41,737 bases of DNA from Phycisphaerales bacterium (GCA_020427395.1 JAGQON010000029.1:1-41737), one strand, 5' to 3'. Shown: positions 1-8,554, counted from the stretch's first letter. The notes: generated by a model not told the origin, from the letters alone. Program-made: numbers and translations.

Positions 1-51
1 CTCCGAGAGCTCTACGCCCTCATCGAACACCCCGTCGGTTACCGCCTCTAA
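1..51 (+). CDS. C-terminal end of an unidentified protein (partial)
   Basis: Frame 1 is open from the first base and ends at a TAA at 49-51, giving the last 16 residues of a protein (ending HPVGYRL). The gene begins before the window. The fragment is too short to assign to a family. It is called coding only because the frame is open to the edge and the hairpin repeat region starts directly after its stop. It is the only plus-strand sequence here that could be read toward the minus-strand Mla-type operon. Confidence 0.4.
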   Translation, partial: LRELYALIEHPVGYRL

Positions 52-446
52 CTCTCACTCGCCTCCCCCACGCCTGTGGGGGAGGTGGCACGCGCATGTG
101 TCGCAGATCCGCCTCTGGCGGAACGGAGGGGGTCTCCCCTCGTCCCAATCAGCAAGGCGCGAAGAGTTGGTCCGCCTTAGGCATAACGGAGAGGACCTCT
201 TCTCTCCCCCGTCCTGACAGGGGAGGTCCCTCGCAAAGCGAGGGGGAGGGGGTCTCCCAAGAAACAGACACGACCGGGTGCCCTGCTTTGATCCGCAACG
301 CGGACAAAGCAGGAACGGACACCACCCGACAACCTGCTTTGCCCTCCGGGTCAAAGCAGGGCACCCAACACCCGTCCCAATCCGCGCACACAACAACCCA
401 CCAAGGGCCTCTCCCCCCTGATGCCCAATCCCAAATCCCTAGTGCC
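52..446. repeat. Hairpin-rich intergenic repeat cluster
   Basis: This gene-free stretch is a chain of inverted repeats. A 9-bp stem CCTCCCCCA/TGGGGGAGG lies at 62-85. CCCTCGC/GCGAGGG lies near 228-244. A long stem at 282-313 has arms CCTGCTTTG and CAAAGCAGG with an inner TCCGC/GCGGA. A second CCTGCTTTG/CAAAGCAGG hairpin at 333-360 is followed by GCACCC. A related pair of hairpins occurs at 7015-7076, so this is probably a dispersed repeat family. ORFs reading through it are low-complexity and antisense, and I do not regard them as genes. One hairpin could also terminate the minus-strand operon that ends at 447, but no T-run is evident. Confidence 0.7.
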
Positions 447-1316
447 TCAAAAGAGTCCCAACGCAAAGAAGATCGCCGTGAACACAAGGTCCGCCACGAC
501 GATCGCGACCACGCACTCGACCACGGTGTAGGTCGTCGCACGACCAACGCCCGCGGCCCCGCCGGTCACGCGCAGGCCGTTGGAACACGCGATGATGCCG
601 ATCAGCGTCCCGAACACGCCGCCCTTGGCGACGCCCGTCCAGAAGTCCACCAGCTTGGCCTGCGTGAGCATGTTGTCGACATAGGTCTCGTACGGGATGC
701 CCAGCATCGTCACGCTGATCAACAGCGCGGCCACGATCGCACAGAAACTGCTGATCACCCCCAGACAGGTCATCGAGACCGTCGAGGCCAGCAACCGGGG
801 CACCACCAGGAAGCGGATCGGATTGAGCGCACTCGCCTCGAGCGCCTCGATCTCCTCGCTCACGACCATCGTGCCGATCTCCGCGGCAATCGATGCACCG
901 GCGAACCCGGTCAGCACGATCGCACCGATCAGCGGCCCAAGCTCGCGAAGCACAGCCACCGCGATGATGTTGGCGACCTTGTCCCGCTGCCCGAAGTCAT
1001 CGAGCGGCGGCGAGAGCTGCAGGGCCAGGATCAGACCCACGGCCGCCGAAACCAGCGACACGATGAAGATCGACTCCACACCGATGCGGCACACCTGCGA
1101 AACGATCGCGCTCTTGCCCAGGCGGTACTTGCGCGAGAAGAGCCCACGCAGGAACCACCGGCTGGTATCGGTAAACAGGTAGAACACATCGCCGGTGTGA
1201 TCGAGGATCCCGATCGTCCGCCGGCCGATCAGCGCCAGCGGAAAGAGCACCGGCAACAAAAGAACGGACGCCCCGCGCCCGCGTGTGCTGCCGCCCTCTT
1301 TGGCTGTATCACCCAT
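447..1316 (-). CDS. mlaE: MlaE-family ABC transporter permease (lipid/retrograde phospholipid transport)
   Basis: A 289-residue polytopic inner-membrane protein of the MlaE/YrbE permease family, which with an MlaF ATPase and an MCE protein moves phospholipids between membranes. The hallmark stretch at residues 152-180 is present: VSEEIEAL followed by NPIRFLVVPRLLA, the conserved cytoplasmic coupling region. Hydrophobic segments lie at about 80-100, 117-145, 175-205 and 260-289. The length is usual for the family. It is the last gene of a minus-strand run, 20 bp after a STAS gene. No ATPase or MCE gene is in the window, so partners must be encoded elsewhere. MlaB in Proteobacteria is also a STAS protein, so the neighbour may belong to the transporter. 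Confidence 0.92.
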   Translation of the reverse strand: MGDTAKEGGSTRGRGASVLLLPVLFPLALIGRRTIGILDHTGDVFYLFTDTSRWFLRGLFSRKYRLGKSAIVSQVCRIGVESIFIVSLVSAAVGLILALQLSPPLDDFGQRDKVANIIAVAVLRELGPLIGAIVLTGFAGASIAAEIGTMVVSEEIEALEASALNPIRFLVVPRLLASTVSMTCLGVISSFCAIVAALLISVTMLGIPYETYVDNMLTQAKLVDFWTGVAKGGVFGTLIGIIACSNGLRVTGGAAGVGRATTYTVVECVVAIVVADLVFTAIFFALGLF

Positions 1317-1336
1317 GACGGGTTCACTCCGGTCCC

Positions 1337-1687
1337 TCAGAGCGAGATGGCTTCTTCGCGTGAGCCGACGATTGAGAAGAACGAATCGAGGCGAGCGATC
1401 TCAAAGATCGCGCTCACCTTGGGGTTCATATTACAGATGACCAGCTTGGTCTTGTTCCCGCTCGCGTTCCGCATCGCCTCAACGAGCGTCGCCAGCCCGG
1501 ACGAGTCCATGTACTCCACGCTGTCAAGATCAACAATCAGCTTGTGCACGCTCCGACCCATCTCCTGGCGAAGCACGCTGCGGAGCTCGGGTGAGCGGCT
1601 CATGTCAATGTCCGCGCTGGGCACCAGCACCACGATACCCTCTTCGGGCTGCTCGACGCTGATGAATGTAGATTGTGAGTTGGCCAT
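1337..1687 (-). CDS. STAS-domain protein (anti-sigma factor antagonist or MlaB-like)
   Basis: A 116-residue single-domain STAS protein. The fold pattern is clear: an N-terminal beta-strand (IVVLVPSADIDMS) and the phosphoacceptor loop MDSSGLATLVEA, with the candidate serines at 62 and 63. In RsbV/SpoIIAA proteins a serine in this DSSG loop is phosphorylated by an RsbW/SpoIIAB kinase to control partner switching. The next gene upstream (1752-2264) encodes just such a kinase, and the next gene downstream is MlaE. Two readings are therefore possible: an RsbV-type switch, or an MlaB-type subunit of the Mla complex. The intact DSSG and the kinase neighbour favour the former. Confidence 0.9.
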   Translation of the reverse strand: MANSQSTFISVEQPEEGIVVLVPSADIDMSRSPELRSVLRQEMGRSVHKLIVDLDSVEYMDSSGLATLVEAMRNASGNKTKLVICNMNPKVSAIFEIARLDSFFSIVGSREEAISL

Positions 1688-1751
1688 GCTGCTCCCTCGG
1701 CGATGCCGCTCGGGCGGTTTCGGCCCCGAACATCTCTCGATGATAGGGGGA

Positions 1752-2264
1752 TCATCGGCGTGATGGGGACCGATCGTTGAGCGTCACCTTACAACTGGGT
1801 GCCTGATCGCTCAATCGGGGGGAGTCGCTGGGGCGGGGCGCATACTTGGTCATCACCAGACGCATCCCGCAGCCCTTGCGCTTCTCATAGCTCACATCGT
1901 TCATCACCTCATGGATGATGTGAACACCCAGCCCGCCGGGCTTGATGTCGTCCAGGTCCCGACCCTTCATATGGCACGGATCGACCTGCTTGGCCTCGTC
2001 CTCGATCGCGATCACGATGCCGCCGATCGTGTTCGCGCTGGGCTTGAGCGGCGAGATCCCCAGCCAGATCGGCTTATCGAACGCCCGCTCGTACCCGTGG
2101 CGGATGATGTTGGACAACGCCTCATCGACCGCCAACGCGATCTTGGCACAGTCCATGTCGTCGAACCCGATCCGCCGGGCGATACAGGCCACCAGCTCCC
2201 GCGCACCGCAGAGGTACATCGGGTCGGAGGTCAGTCGCAGCTCGATCTCGGGTCGTTGATCCAT
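1752..2264 (-). CDS. RsbW-like anti-sigma factor serine kinase (HATPase fold)
   Basis: A 170-residue GHKL-type ATPase. The N-box reads DEALSNIIRHGY (E48, N52), a degenerate G1 motif EDEA lies near 88, and a G2 glycine motif GGLG at 110-113. This arrangement is typical of RsbW/SpoIIAB/BtrW kinases, which phosphorylate STAS antagonists and bind sigma factors. The frame extends upstream to 2456 but there overlaps the preceding lipoprotein gene with non-homologous sequence. The ATG at 2264, giving MDQRPEIEL, matches the family N-terminus and leaves 22 bp to the previous stop. It is followed by the STAS gene after 64 bp. No sigma factor or PP2C phosphatase is visible nearby. Confidence 0.88.
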   Translation of the reverse strand: MDQRPEIELRLTSDPMYLCGARELVACIARRIGFDDMDCAKIALAVDEALSNIIRHGYERAFDKPIWLGISPLKPSANTIGGIVIAIEDEAKQVDPCHMKGRDLDDIKPGGLGVHIIHEVMNDVSYEKRKGCGMRLVMTKYAPRPSDSPRLSDQAPSCKVTLNDRSPSRR

Positions 2265-2286
2265 AGGGTGTGTGTTTCGAGCGGGG

Positions 2287-2754
2287 TCAGTCGTCCTGAG
2301 GTTCTGTATCCATCGGCTGATCATCGCCCGCTCCATCAGGCGTGTGTGTCGGTACTGGGATCGGCTCCATATCGTCGGGCAGGGTGATGCCCTCGGCTTG
2401 GAGCCATTCGAGCCAGCGGTTGTAGCCCTCGATCCGTTGCCAGTGCGGGGCGGCATGATCGTAGGCGAGGGTCTCTCCGGTGCGTTTCTCGAGCGATCGG
2501 ATCGAGAGCATGCGTTCGGCGGGGTCCGGGGATCGCAGCATTTCGACCAGTTTCACTAACGATTCGGGATCCTCCAACTCGGATGCGCCAACGATGGCGT
2601 CCAGGCGTTTGGATGGTGCGGGTGAGTTAAACCCGCCCTTGGGCTCCGGGATGCACCCCGGTGCCAGCAGCGCGAGCACCAGCCCCGTACCCAGCAGGAC
2701 GCTCCTGGGGGCCAAACGCCTCTGCTCGCCCCTGATTGCCTGTGCTCGCGGCAT
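2287..2754 (-). CDS. Small lipoprotein, HEAT-like, function unknown
   Basis: A protein of about 155 residues starting with a basic stretch, a hydrophobic helix and a lipobox LLAPGC (acylated Cys near 34), so it is predicted to be lipid-anchored in the cell envelope. Residues about 50-100 (SLVKLVEMLRSPDPAERMLS) resemble one HEAT-type repeat unit. The C-terminus is acidic and proline-rich. The ATG at 2754 is preferred over an upstream TTG at 2808 because it places the basic n-region directly before the hydrophobic core; no good Shine-Dalgarno is seen for either. It heads the minus-strand unit with the kinase, STAS and MlaE genes. Its role there is unknown. Confidence 0.78.
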   Translation of the reverse strand: MPRAQAIRGEQRRLAPRSVLLGTGLVLALLAPGCIPEPKGGFNSPAPSKRLDAIVGASELEDPESLVKLVEMLRSPDPAERMLSIRSLEKRTGETLAYDHAAPHWQRIEGYNRWLEWLQAEGITLPDDMEPIPVPTHTPDGAGDDQPMDTEPQDD

Positions 2755-2946
2755 GCAAGAACTGTAGGCTTCAGGACTTGGACCGTTCGTATTCGGGTTT
2801 GCTGACAACTGGTTGCCTCGGATTCTCGCCTTTTGTGACCCGGTGACTACACTCTCACCCGGGGCTGGACGACATCTCCGGGTTTATCGGACGCAGCCGC
2901 CGGTCGGCTGCAACGCCGCAACATCAGGCCCGTGAGAATCAGAACC

Positions 2947-4533
2947 ATGTCGCAGACCCCTGCCTCGCATATCGACCATGAGGTTGTTCCGGTTTTGGAT
3001 TTCGGCTCGCAGACGGCCCAGCTGATCTGCCGACGCGTCCGCGATGCCGGCGTGTTCTCGGTGCTGGTCGCCCCGAGCATCACGGCCGACGAACTCAAGG
3101 CGATGAACCCCAAGGGGATCATCCTCTCAGGCGGGCCGTCAAGCGTGACCGATGCGGGCGCGCCGACCATGGACCCGGCCATCCTCGAGCTGGGCATCCC
3201 GGTGCTGGGCATCTGCTACGGCATGCAGCTGACCTGCCATCTGCTGGGCGCAAGCGTGACCAAGGCCCCCCACCGCGAGTACGGGCGGGCGCAGCTGCAC
3301 ATCAAGAATGAAGGCGGCAAGGTCGATGACCTGTTCGACGCGGTCCCGCTGAGCACGCAGGTCTGGATGTCGCACGGCGATCAGATCGAGGACCTTCGTG
3401 CAGCGCACATGGTGCCCATCGCCTCGACCGACACCTGCCCCTACGCGGCGGTGCGATCGAACGATCCGAAGCACAAGTTCGTCGGCGTGCAGTTCCACCC
3501 GGAAGTGACGCACACGCCGCACGGTGTGGACCTGTTCCGCAACTTCCTCTACGAGACCTGTCATTGTGCGGGCACCTGGAAGATGAGCGCGTACGCCGAG
3601 GAAGAGGCGGCCCGCATCAAGGAGCTCGTCGGCGATCGGCGTGTGATCTGCGGGCTCTCGGGCGGCGTGGACTCGTCGGTCGTGGCGGCGCTGCTGCACA
3701 AGGCGATCGGCGATCAGCTCACCTGCGTGTTCGTTGATAATGGTCTGCTCCGCAAGAAGGAGCGCGAGCTGGTTGAGCACACCTTCAAGGATCACTTCCA
3801 GATCGACCTGCGGGTTGTGGATGCGTCCAAGGAGTTCCTCGGCGATCTCGAAGGCATCGATGATCCGCAGGTGAAGCGCAAGCGGATCGGGCATCGGTTT
3901 ATCGAGGTGTTTAAGGAGGCCGCGGAAACGATCGAGGGCGCGGACTTCCTGGCGCAGGGCACGCTGTATCCGGATGTGATCGAGAGCGGTCATGGGCACA
4001 GCGGCAACAGCGCAAACATCAAGCTGCATCACAATGTGGGCGGCCTGCCCGAAGAGCTCGGGTTCGAGCTGATCGAGCCGCTGCGTGAGTTGTTCAAGGA
4101 CGAGGTCCGCCGCCTTGGTTCGGTGCTGGGCGTGCCGGACTCGATCGTCTGGCGTCACCCGTTCCCCGGGCCGGGGCTTGCGGTGCGTGTGCTGGGCGAG
4201 ATCACGGAAGAGAAGCTCGACATCGTGCGCGAAGCGGACGAGATCCTGCTTGAGGAGATCGTGGCCGCGGGTTTGTACCGCAAGACGAGCCAGGTGTTCG
4301 CGGTGCTGCTGCCGGTACAGAGCGTCGGCGTGATGGGCGACGGGCGGACCTACGAGCGCGTGGTGGCGCTGCGGGCCGTGGAAACGCAGGACTTCATGAC
4401 GGCCGACTGGGCCCGGATCCCGTTCGATGTGCTGGCGCGGATCTCGACTCGGATCATCAATGAGGTTCGCGGCGTGAACCGGGTGGTGTACGACATCTCG
4501 AGCAAGCCGCCTGCGACGATTGAGTGGGAGTGA
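2947..4533 (+). CDS. guaA: GMP synthase (glutamine-hydrolysing)
   Basis: Converts XMP to GMP using ATP and glutamine, the last step of de novo guanine nucleotide synthesis. The 528-residue protein has the class I amidotransferase domain first, with nucleophile C90 in GICYGMQ and the H184/E186 pair in FHPEV. The ATP-pyrophosphatase domain follows, with P-loop SGGVDSS at 238-244. The C-terminal dimerisation domain ends in the family tail KPPATIEWE. Length and domain order are normal. The ATG at 2947 (MSQTPA) is chosen over an in-frame GTG at 2932. It is transcribed alone, divergently from the lipoprotein operon, and its stop runs into an interspersed repeat. Confidence 0.98.
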   Translation: MSQTPASHIDHEVVPVLDFGSQTAQLICRRVRDAGVFSVLVAPSITADELKAMNPKGIILSGGPSSVTDAGAPTMDPAILELGIPVLGICYGMQLTCHLLGASVTKAPHREYGRAQLHIKNEGGKVDDLFDAVPLSTQVWMSHGDQIEDLRAAHMVPIASTDTCPYAAVRSNDPKHKFVGVQFHPEVTHTPHGVDLFRNFLYETCHCAGTWKMSAYAEEEAARIKELVGDRRVICGLSGGVDSSVVAALLHKAIGDQLTCVFVDNGLLRKKERELVEHTFKDHFQIDLRVVDASKEFLGDLEGIDDPQVKRKRIGHRFIEVFKEAAETIEGADFLAQGTLYPDVIESGHGHSGNSANIKLHHNVGGLPEELGFELIEPLRELFKDEVRRLGSVLGVPDSIVWRHPFPGPGLAVRVLGEITEEKLDIVREADEILLEEIVAAGLYRKTSQVFAVLLPVQSVGVMGDGRTYERVVALRAVETQDFMTADWARIPFDVLARISTRIINEVRGVNRVVYDISSKPPATIEWE

Positions 4534-4540
4534 GGGGAGA

Positions 4541-4700
4541 GAGGCAATGGGCAATAGGCAATAGGGAAGAGTTGTTTGGGGCGTCTCGCGGTGCGGGGCG
4601 TTCTTTGTTTTTGAGTGGGTTGAAGACTGAACGCAGAGAGCGCAAAGGTCACGGAGAGGGCGCGGAGGCGACATTTGGCCCGCGGAAAGCCACGGGTTCG
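4541..4700. repeat. Interspersed intergenic repeat (GGCAAT iterations plus GCAGAGAGCGCAAAGG-type block)
   Basis: Directly after guaA is a short run of near-identical GGCAAT(G/A)G units at about 4547-4564. A block then reads CGCAGAGAGCGCAAAGG followed by CACGGAGAGGGCGCGGAGG, about 4630-4670. Blocks of this kind are known to me as dispersed intergenic sequence in many bacterial genomes. They often give spurious 'LCALCV' translations, as the minus strand does here. The repeat overlaps the predicted 3' end of the next minus-strand gene. Confidence 0.5.
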
Positions 4701-5389
4701 ATGTGGCGGTCTTGATTGCGGTGCGCTAAAGCGTGTGGATCATTGTTTGTTGGGTTGAGATCCCAGAAGCCATGGACTGTGGTGTATAGGAACTCGGTTG
4801 ATGTATCGATATCGAGCCCCGTCTCTTCGGCGAGCGTCTGGGCGAATGTATTAGCCGAGGCCTCGTACTTGAACGCGCCGAGGATTTCGAAATCATTACC
4901 GACCCGGATGATCGTTGCGAAGATTTGGTCGGGTCCGATGTGTGCTGCTTGCTTACCCTTGGCGAGCAGAAGATCCAGCGAATGCACACAAAGGCTGCCC
5001 GGGGCGGTTGGACTCGCATAGCCGCGGTCGTCCTGGATCTGCGCGGCTCTCGTATCGCGGTCGATGACGACCTGGCGATCATGCGCCGACTTGCGTAGTA
5101 GCACGATGCCGATTGCGATCAACGCGAGACCAAAGAATGGAAGCAGGAACACAGGAAGCGGGATAAACGCGACTCGAATCGTTGAAATCGCCCCGGATCG
5201 AATTATCTCCCACATGAACAGGGGCGTGAAGATGAGCCCTGAAATCAAAGACCAAAGACCAGTTGCAAAGAACCCGCGTTGACCCCTGAGTGTGTAGGCG
5301 ATGTATGCGCCGCTGTGCTTCGAGGGCGCAACCGCGAACGGCGCTGCGTGCGTCAGGACTGGGACATGGCGGGATATTGATCTACGCAT
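4649..5389 (-). CDS. Hypothetical membrane protein with two helices
   Basis: I do not recognise this 246-residue protein. Residues about 40-65 and 75-100 are strongly hydrophobic (WSLISGLIFTPLFMWEII; FLLPFFGLALIAIGIVLL) and should form two membrane helices. They are followed by a soluble C-terminal domain of about 145 residues. The last dozen residues (FRGPNVASAPSP) are encoded inside the interspersed repeat, so the original C-terminus may have been altered by insertion. Apparent GC and codon choice are lower than in guaA. No strong ribosome binding site precedes the ATG at 5389. The downstream neighbour on the other strand is guaA, and no functional context is evident. Confidence 0.65.
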   Translation of the reverse strand: MRRSISRHVPVLTHAAPFAVAPSKHSGAYIAYTLRGQRGFFATGLWSLISGLIFTPLFMWEIIRSGAISTIRVAFIPLPVFLLPFFGLALIAIGIVLLRKSAHDRQVVIDRDTRAAQIQDDRGYASPTAPGSLCVHSLDLLLAKGKQAAHIGPDQIFATIIRVGNDFEILGAFKYEASANTFAQTLAEETGLDIDTSTEFLYTTVHGFWDLNPTNNDPHALAHRNQDRHIEPVAFRGPNVASAPSP

Positions 5390-5546
5390 AGTGTGACTAT
5401 ATCGACATATGTTTCCACGGTTGACGCTGCGCTTTACCCGTGGCTATAGGCCTGGGCCCCATTGGGGCGGGCGTTGGAGTAGACCTTGGTCGTTGGTGCT
5501 GGTGTGGGGCTGGCCACTGAAACCCGAAGGAACGGTGCTTCTTGAT

Positions 5547-6815
5547 TCAGAGTTGACTCTTTAGTTCACGGAGATCGAGAAATGCGAAGGCATTCTGGTT
5601 GTCGGCGGTCGCAGTGTACAGCAAGGCATGGTTGTGAAACGCTGAGACAAGGACGGAGTTGATTGGGACTCGTGCGTGCTTGCAATCCAATGTGCTGACG
5701 ACTTGAAGAGCGGTCTGAGACCTGTCCCGTTTCGTCGCAATAGTCGCGAGGATGATTGCGTGGTTCTCAAGGAACACATGATGGCCGTAGCCCCCGATCG
5801 TGGGCTTGAGATCGAGCACATTCTCGTGTGTCGTTCGATCAAAGGCGAGCAACCGCCCACCGTTCCCGTCGGTCAAGACAAAGAGCGGTCCGCCTGGGCT
5901 GGCCACAACCCCGTAGACCCAGGGCTTGAATGTAACAGAGGCGTCGTGTCCGCTTGTATCCTTGAACCACAGCGTGTCCTGATTGACACGGAGTACTGGC
6001 TGATCAGCTGCGGCGTAGACAGCGGTTTCGCTGACTTTCTTCTTCTCAACTTGGATGATCTGCTCGATGTTCGCGCAATGATTTTCCGCGGACCAGAGAG
6101 TTGCAGTCGACTTTGTATATCCTGAAAAATAGATTCGCTCACCGATTCGGATCGGCTGCGAGGGTACGCTGGGAAGATGGTCGGTCAGATGCACAACGCA
6201 CGCGTCAAAGTCCACTCGGCCGACGGTCGTCCTCGTTCGGAAGAGTCCGTCGAAGCATGGCTTTGTCATGATGTCAACGAACGCGTCTTTGATATCGTGT
6301 GTCCAGCGTACGGCACCGTCAGTTACGGAGAGTTGATGGAGGACTAGTCCTCGCTCATCTTCTGGAGCGTACTGGATGCAGAGGACCGGCTCAGCGGTGC
6401 CCATCGCGAAGAACAACTCCGGATCGTCCGGCGCGAAGTCTGGGTGGTGCTCAGCGAGGGAGGGCTCGATGACGATGTCAACTTCCCACCGCTGCCTGCC
6501 TGACTTGGTCTCGTTGCAGGTCAGGCGTGCGGCTGAGTTCGGGGCTTGTCGCAGTCTCACGATCAATGAGCCATCCGGCGATCTCCAGTTTGCGGCATGA
6601 TCGTTGATGACAAACTGTCTTTGGGGATACTCGATGAGGCGTTCGTAGTTGAATGAGCACAGGATCTCTCCTGTCTCCACAGCGACTTCGTGGGCGTCAG
6701 TCTCCCTGAACACCAATACAGAATCCTTGCTTTGAAGGATCTGGTTGATCATCCCGGAGGTTGGGTGGGTGGACTCTTGGGGAAGTGAAAACTCAATCAA
6801 TTTTGATATCATCAT
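5547..6815 (-). CDS. Hypothetical protein, possible beta-propeller (PQQ/WD-like)
   Basis: A 422-residue protein with no signal peptide and no membrane segment. It contains repeated blade-like strands of the form 'x-W-(S/E)-x-D' and 'LFVLTDGNGGRLLAFD', plus TGEILCSF and DGAVRWTHD. These resemble the YWTD/PQQ-type units in which a value is read out and compared with a stored one, so a beta-propeller is plausible but not certain. Base composition is visibly less GC-rich than the flanks and rare codons are more frequent, suggesting horizontal acquisition. It is a single gene facing the TlpA-DUF3738 gene divergently. Two adjacent ATG codons at 6815 and 6812 are both possible starts. Confidence 0.72.
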   Translation of the reverse strand: MMISKLIEFSLPQESTHPTSGMINQILQSKDSVLVFRETDAHEVAVETGEILCSFNYERLIEYPQRQFVINDHAANWRSPDGSLIVRLRQAPNSAARLTCNETKSGRQRWEVDIVIEPSLAEHHPDFAPDDPELFFAMGTAEPVLCIQYAPEDERGLVLHQLSVTDGAVRWTHDIKDAFVDIMTKPCFDGLFRTRTTVGRVDFDACVVHLTDHLPSVPSQPIRIGERIYFSGYTKSTATLWSAENHCANIEQIIQVEKKKVSETAVYAAADQPVLRVNQDTLWFKDTSGHDASVTFKPWVYGVVASPGGPLFVLTDGNGGRLLAFDRTTHENVLDLKPTIGGYGHHVFLENHAIILATIATKRDRSQTALQVVSTLDCKHARVPINSVLVSAFHNHALLYTATADNQNAFAFLDLRELKSQL

Positions 6816-7217
6816 CCCAATACTATAACTAGTTTGATCACAACAATCTTATCCAAAGCTAAAGACGGCGAGCCACGACGCTCGGATTTGCCGTAGTGAT
6901 GCGTTGCCGGAGATGAATGGTTGACACTCGAAACCCGAAGGAGCCGGGGACGGCTCCATCGAGCCACCCGTCAACCGTCGAAGAGCCCCCTCCGACTCGC
7001 GAAGACGCGAGCCACCTCCCCCGCAAGCGCGGGGGAGGCGAAAGACCTGCTTTGCCTTTCGGGTCTAAGCGGGGCACCCGGCTGTGGGCGTGCTCATGAT
7101 TCGGGAAGGCGTTGTTCTCCACTCCTGTCGTGCGATATTGACGCGGTTTTGGGATCGTCCTTGTCAGAATGCGCTCTTCGTGCGGTATGTTGGTGGAACA
7201 CATATATGGAGATCATC
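6816..7217. repeat. Divergent intergenic region carrying a second hairpin-repeat copy
   Basis: This is the 400-bp gap between two divergent genes. At 7015-7038 a 10-bp stem CCTCCCCCGC/GCGGGGGAGG has an AAGC loop. At 7046-7074 a degenerate hairpin begins CCTGCTTTG and is followed by GGGCACCCGG. The same two elements occur in the same order at 62-85 and 333-366. A CTCGCG/CGCGAG hairpin lies just upstream, near 6996-7011. The phrase GAAACCCGAAGGA near 6929 recurs near 5519. I see no convincing promoter. Confidence 0.6.
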
Positions 7218-8525
7218 ATGCGCACACGCTGCCTCTCTTTGATTCTGGTTGGGCTCTTCGCTGGCTTGGTGTATGGGCAGATGCCCTCGCACCCTGTCCC
7301 GGGGCAGATCGCGCCCGATGTTCATGCTGATGACTTGCAGCAGGCACCGGATTGGATGCAGCCAGGCGAGATCAATCTCGCGGAGTTTCGGGGCAAGGTG
7401 GTATATCTCAAGTTCTGGAGCACGGGGTGCTTGCCGTGCGTGCAGGCGATGCCCAGGCACAACGAACTCAAGAAGAAGTACGGCGACAAGCTGGTCTTTC
7501 TTGGGGTGACGCCACAGACGCTGGATGACATCGCGGACTTCATGGGCTCGCACGAGACCAGCATGATCGTGCTGAGCGACCCGGACAACACGACTTGGTG
7601 GCGGTATTACCCACCGGGGCAGGGGTCTGGGGCGCTGATCTGCCCGGACGGCCGGGTGTCGCGGGTGAGTGTGGACGATCTCGATCTCGACGAAGAGATG
7701 ATCGAGATGGCGCTGCGGGGTGAGTATGAGGATGGGCCGCCGATTGATTGGAACGGCGAGATCCTGCCGCATGCGAGGGCGCTTGGGAGTGACTGGGGGA
7801 AGCCATGGGATGAGATGAAGGGACTGAGCGGGCAGGACCCGTATTCGCTGGCTGAGGAGGCGACATTCCAGATCATCTGTCGCCCTGCGTGGCCCAACGG
7901 CAGGTTCTATGGGCATGGCACTGGCGATGACCGGTTTACTCGGCTGACGAGCCAGGCGCTTTGGATTATTCAGGGCGCTGTGCGTGTGACTGGGTTTGAT
8001 GAGCTTGGGATGCAGACGCCTCGCAACCGGGTGATTGGGCCGGAGTGGTTGGATGAGCGGTACTTCGATTTCATTTACAACCTGCCGGGCATCGATGATC
8101 TGCTGCGGAAGCAGCTGATTGAGGCCGCGATCGAGTCGGGGATGGGCATCGAGATCACGCGTGAGCGTCGCGAGGTGGATGGGTATCGCATCGAGTGGGT
8201 TGATCCTGAGAAGAAGCTGCCGGAATCCACGAACCCGTATGTGCAGTGGCTCGGGATGAGTGATATGGGCGACGGGCGTCCTGGGGCGGATGTTCGCAAG
8301 TACACGCTCTCGCATCTGGGCAAGCGTCTGGAAGAGCGGCTGTCGGTGCCGGTGGTGTCGGATGATGATTCGGGTGGGTACGATTTCATCATTCCCAGCC
8401 CGGTCTCTGCGACGATTGATGAGATCGGGATGTATCTGCAGCTTGAGTACGGGGTGCGGATCGTGCCGGATGTTGTCGAGATTGAGGTGCTGGTGGTGCG
8501 TGAGAAGCAGACGATCGGCGGGTAA
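7218..8525 (+). CDS. TlpA-like thioredoxin fused to a DUF3738 (TIGR03435-type) domain, secreted
   Basis: A 435-residue exported protein. Residues 1-21 form a signal peptide (LSLILVGLFAGLVYGQ). Residues about 28-165 are a TlpA/ResA thioredoxin domain with active site CLPC (C71, C74) after KFWSTG. TlpA-type domains act as periplasmic thiol-disulfide reductases. The C-terminal part, about 225-435, matches the DUF3738 pattern: GPEWLDERYFDF, a long helical stretch, REVDGYRIEW, then a final 'vEVLVVREK' strand. This fusion is known from planctomycetes and acidobacteria, and the role of DUF3738 is unknown. The ATG at 7218 is chosen because GGAG sits 6 bp upstream; an in-frame ATG at 7206 is less well placed. 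A shared terminator follows. Confidence 0.88.
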   Translation: MRTRCLSLILVGLFAGLVYGQMPSHPVPGQIAPDVHADDLQQAPDWMQPGEINLAEFRGKVVYLKFWSTGCLPCVQAMPRHNELKKKYGDKLVFLGVTPQTLDDIADFMGSHETSMIVLSDPDNTTWWRYYPPGQGSGALICPDGRVSRVSVDDLDLDEEMIEMALRGEYEDGPPIDWNGEILPHARALGSDWGKPWDEMKGLSGQDPYSLAEEATFQIICRPAWPNGRFYGHGTGDDRFTRLTSQALWIIQGAVRVTGFDELGMQTPRNRVIGPEWLDERYFDFIYNLPGIDDLLRKQLIEAAIESGMGIEITRERREVDGYRIEWVDPEKKLPESTNPYVQWLGMSDMGDGRPGADVRKYTLSHLGKRLEERLSVPVVSDDDSGGYDFIIPSPVSATIDEIGMYLQLEYGVRIVPDVVEIEVLVVREKQTIGG

Positions 8526-8554
8526 GTAAGTCGGTTCTGAAAGCTGTTCGCATG

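Noticed and set aside
282..360. CRISPR-like spacing of the CCTGCTTTG repeats
   Set aside because: Repeats are themselves palindromic pairs, irregular in spacing and too few; no cas genes.
96..1763. 555-residue plus-strand ORF
   Set aside because: It is antisense to the MlaE and STAS genes and starts in the hairpin repeat; composition is His/Arg/Asp-rich as expected of a GC-rich shadow frame.
3139..4674. 511-residue minus-strand ORF
   Set aside because: Antisense to guaA, which has all catalytic motifs.
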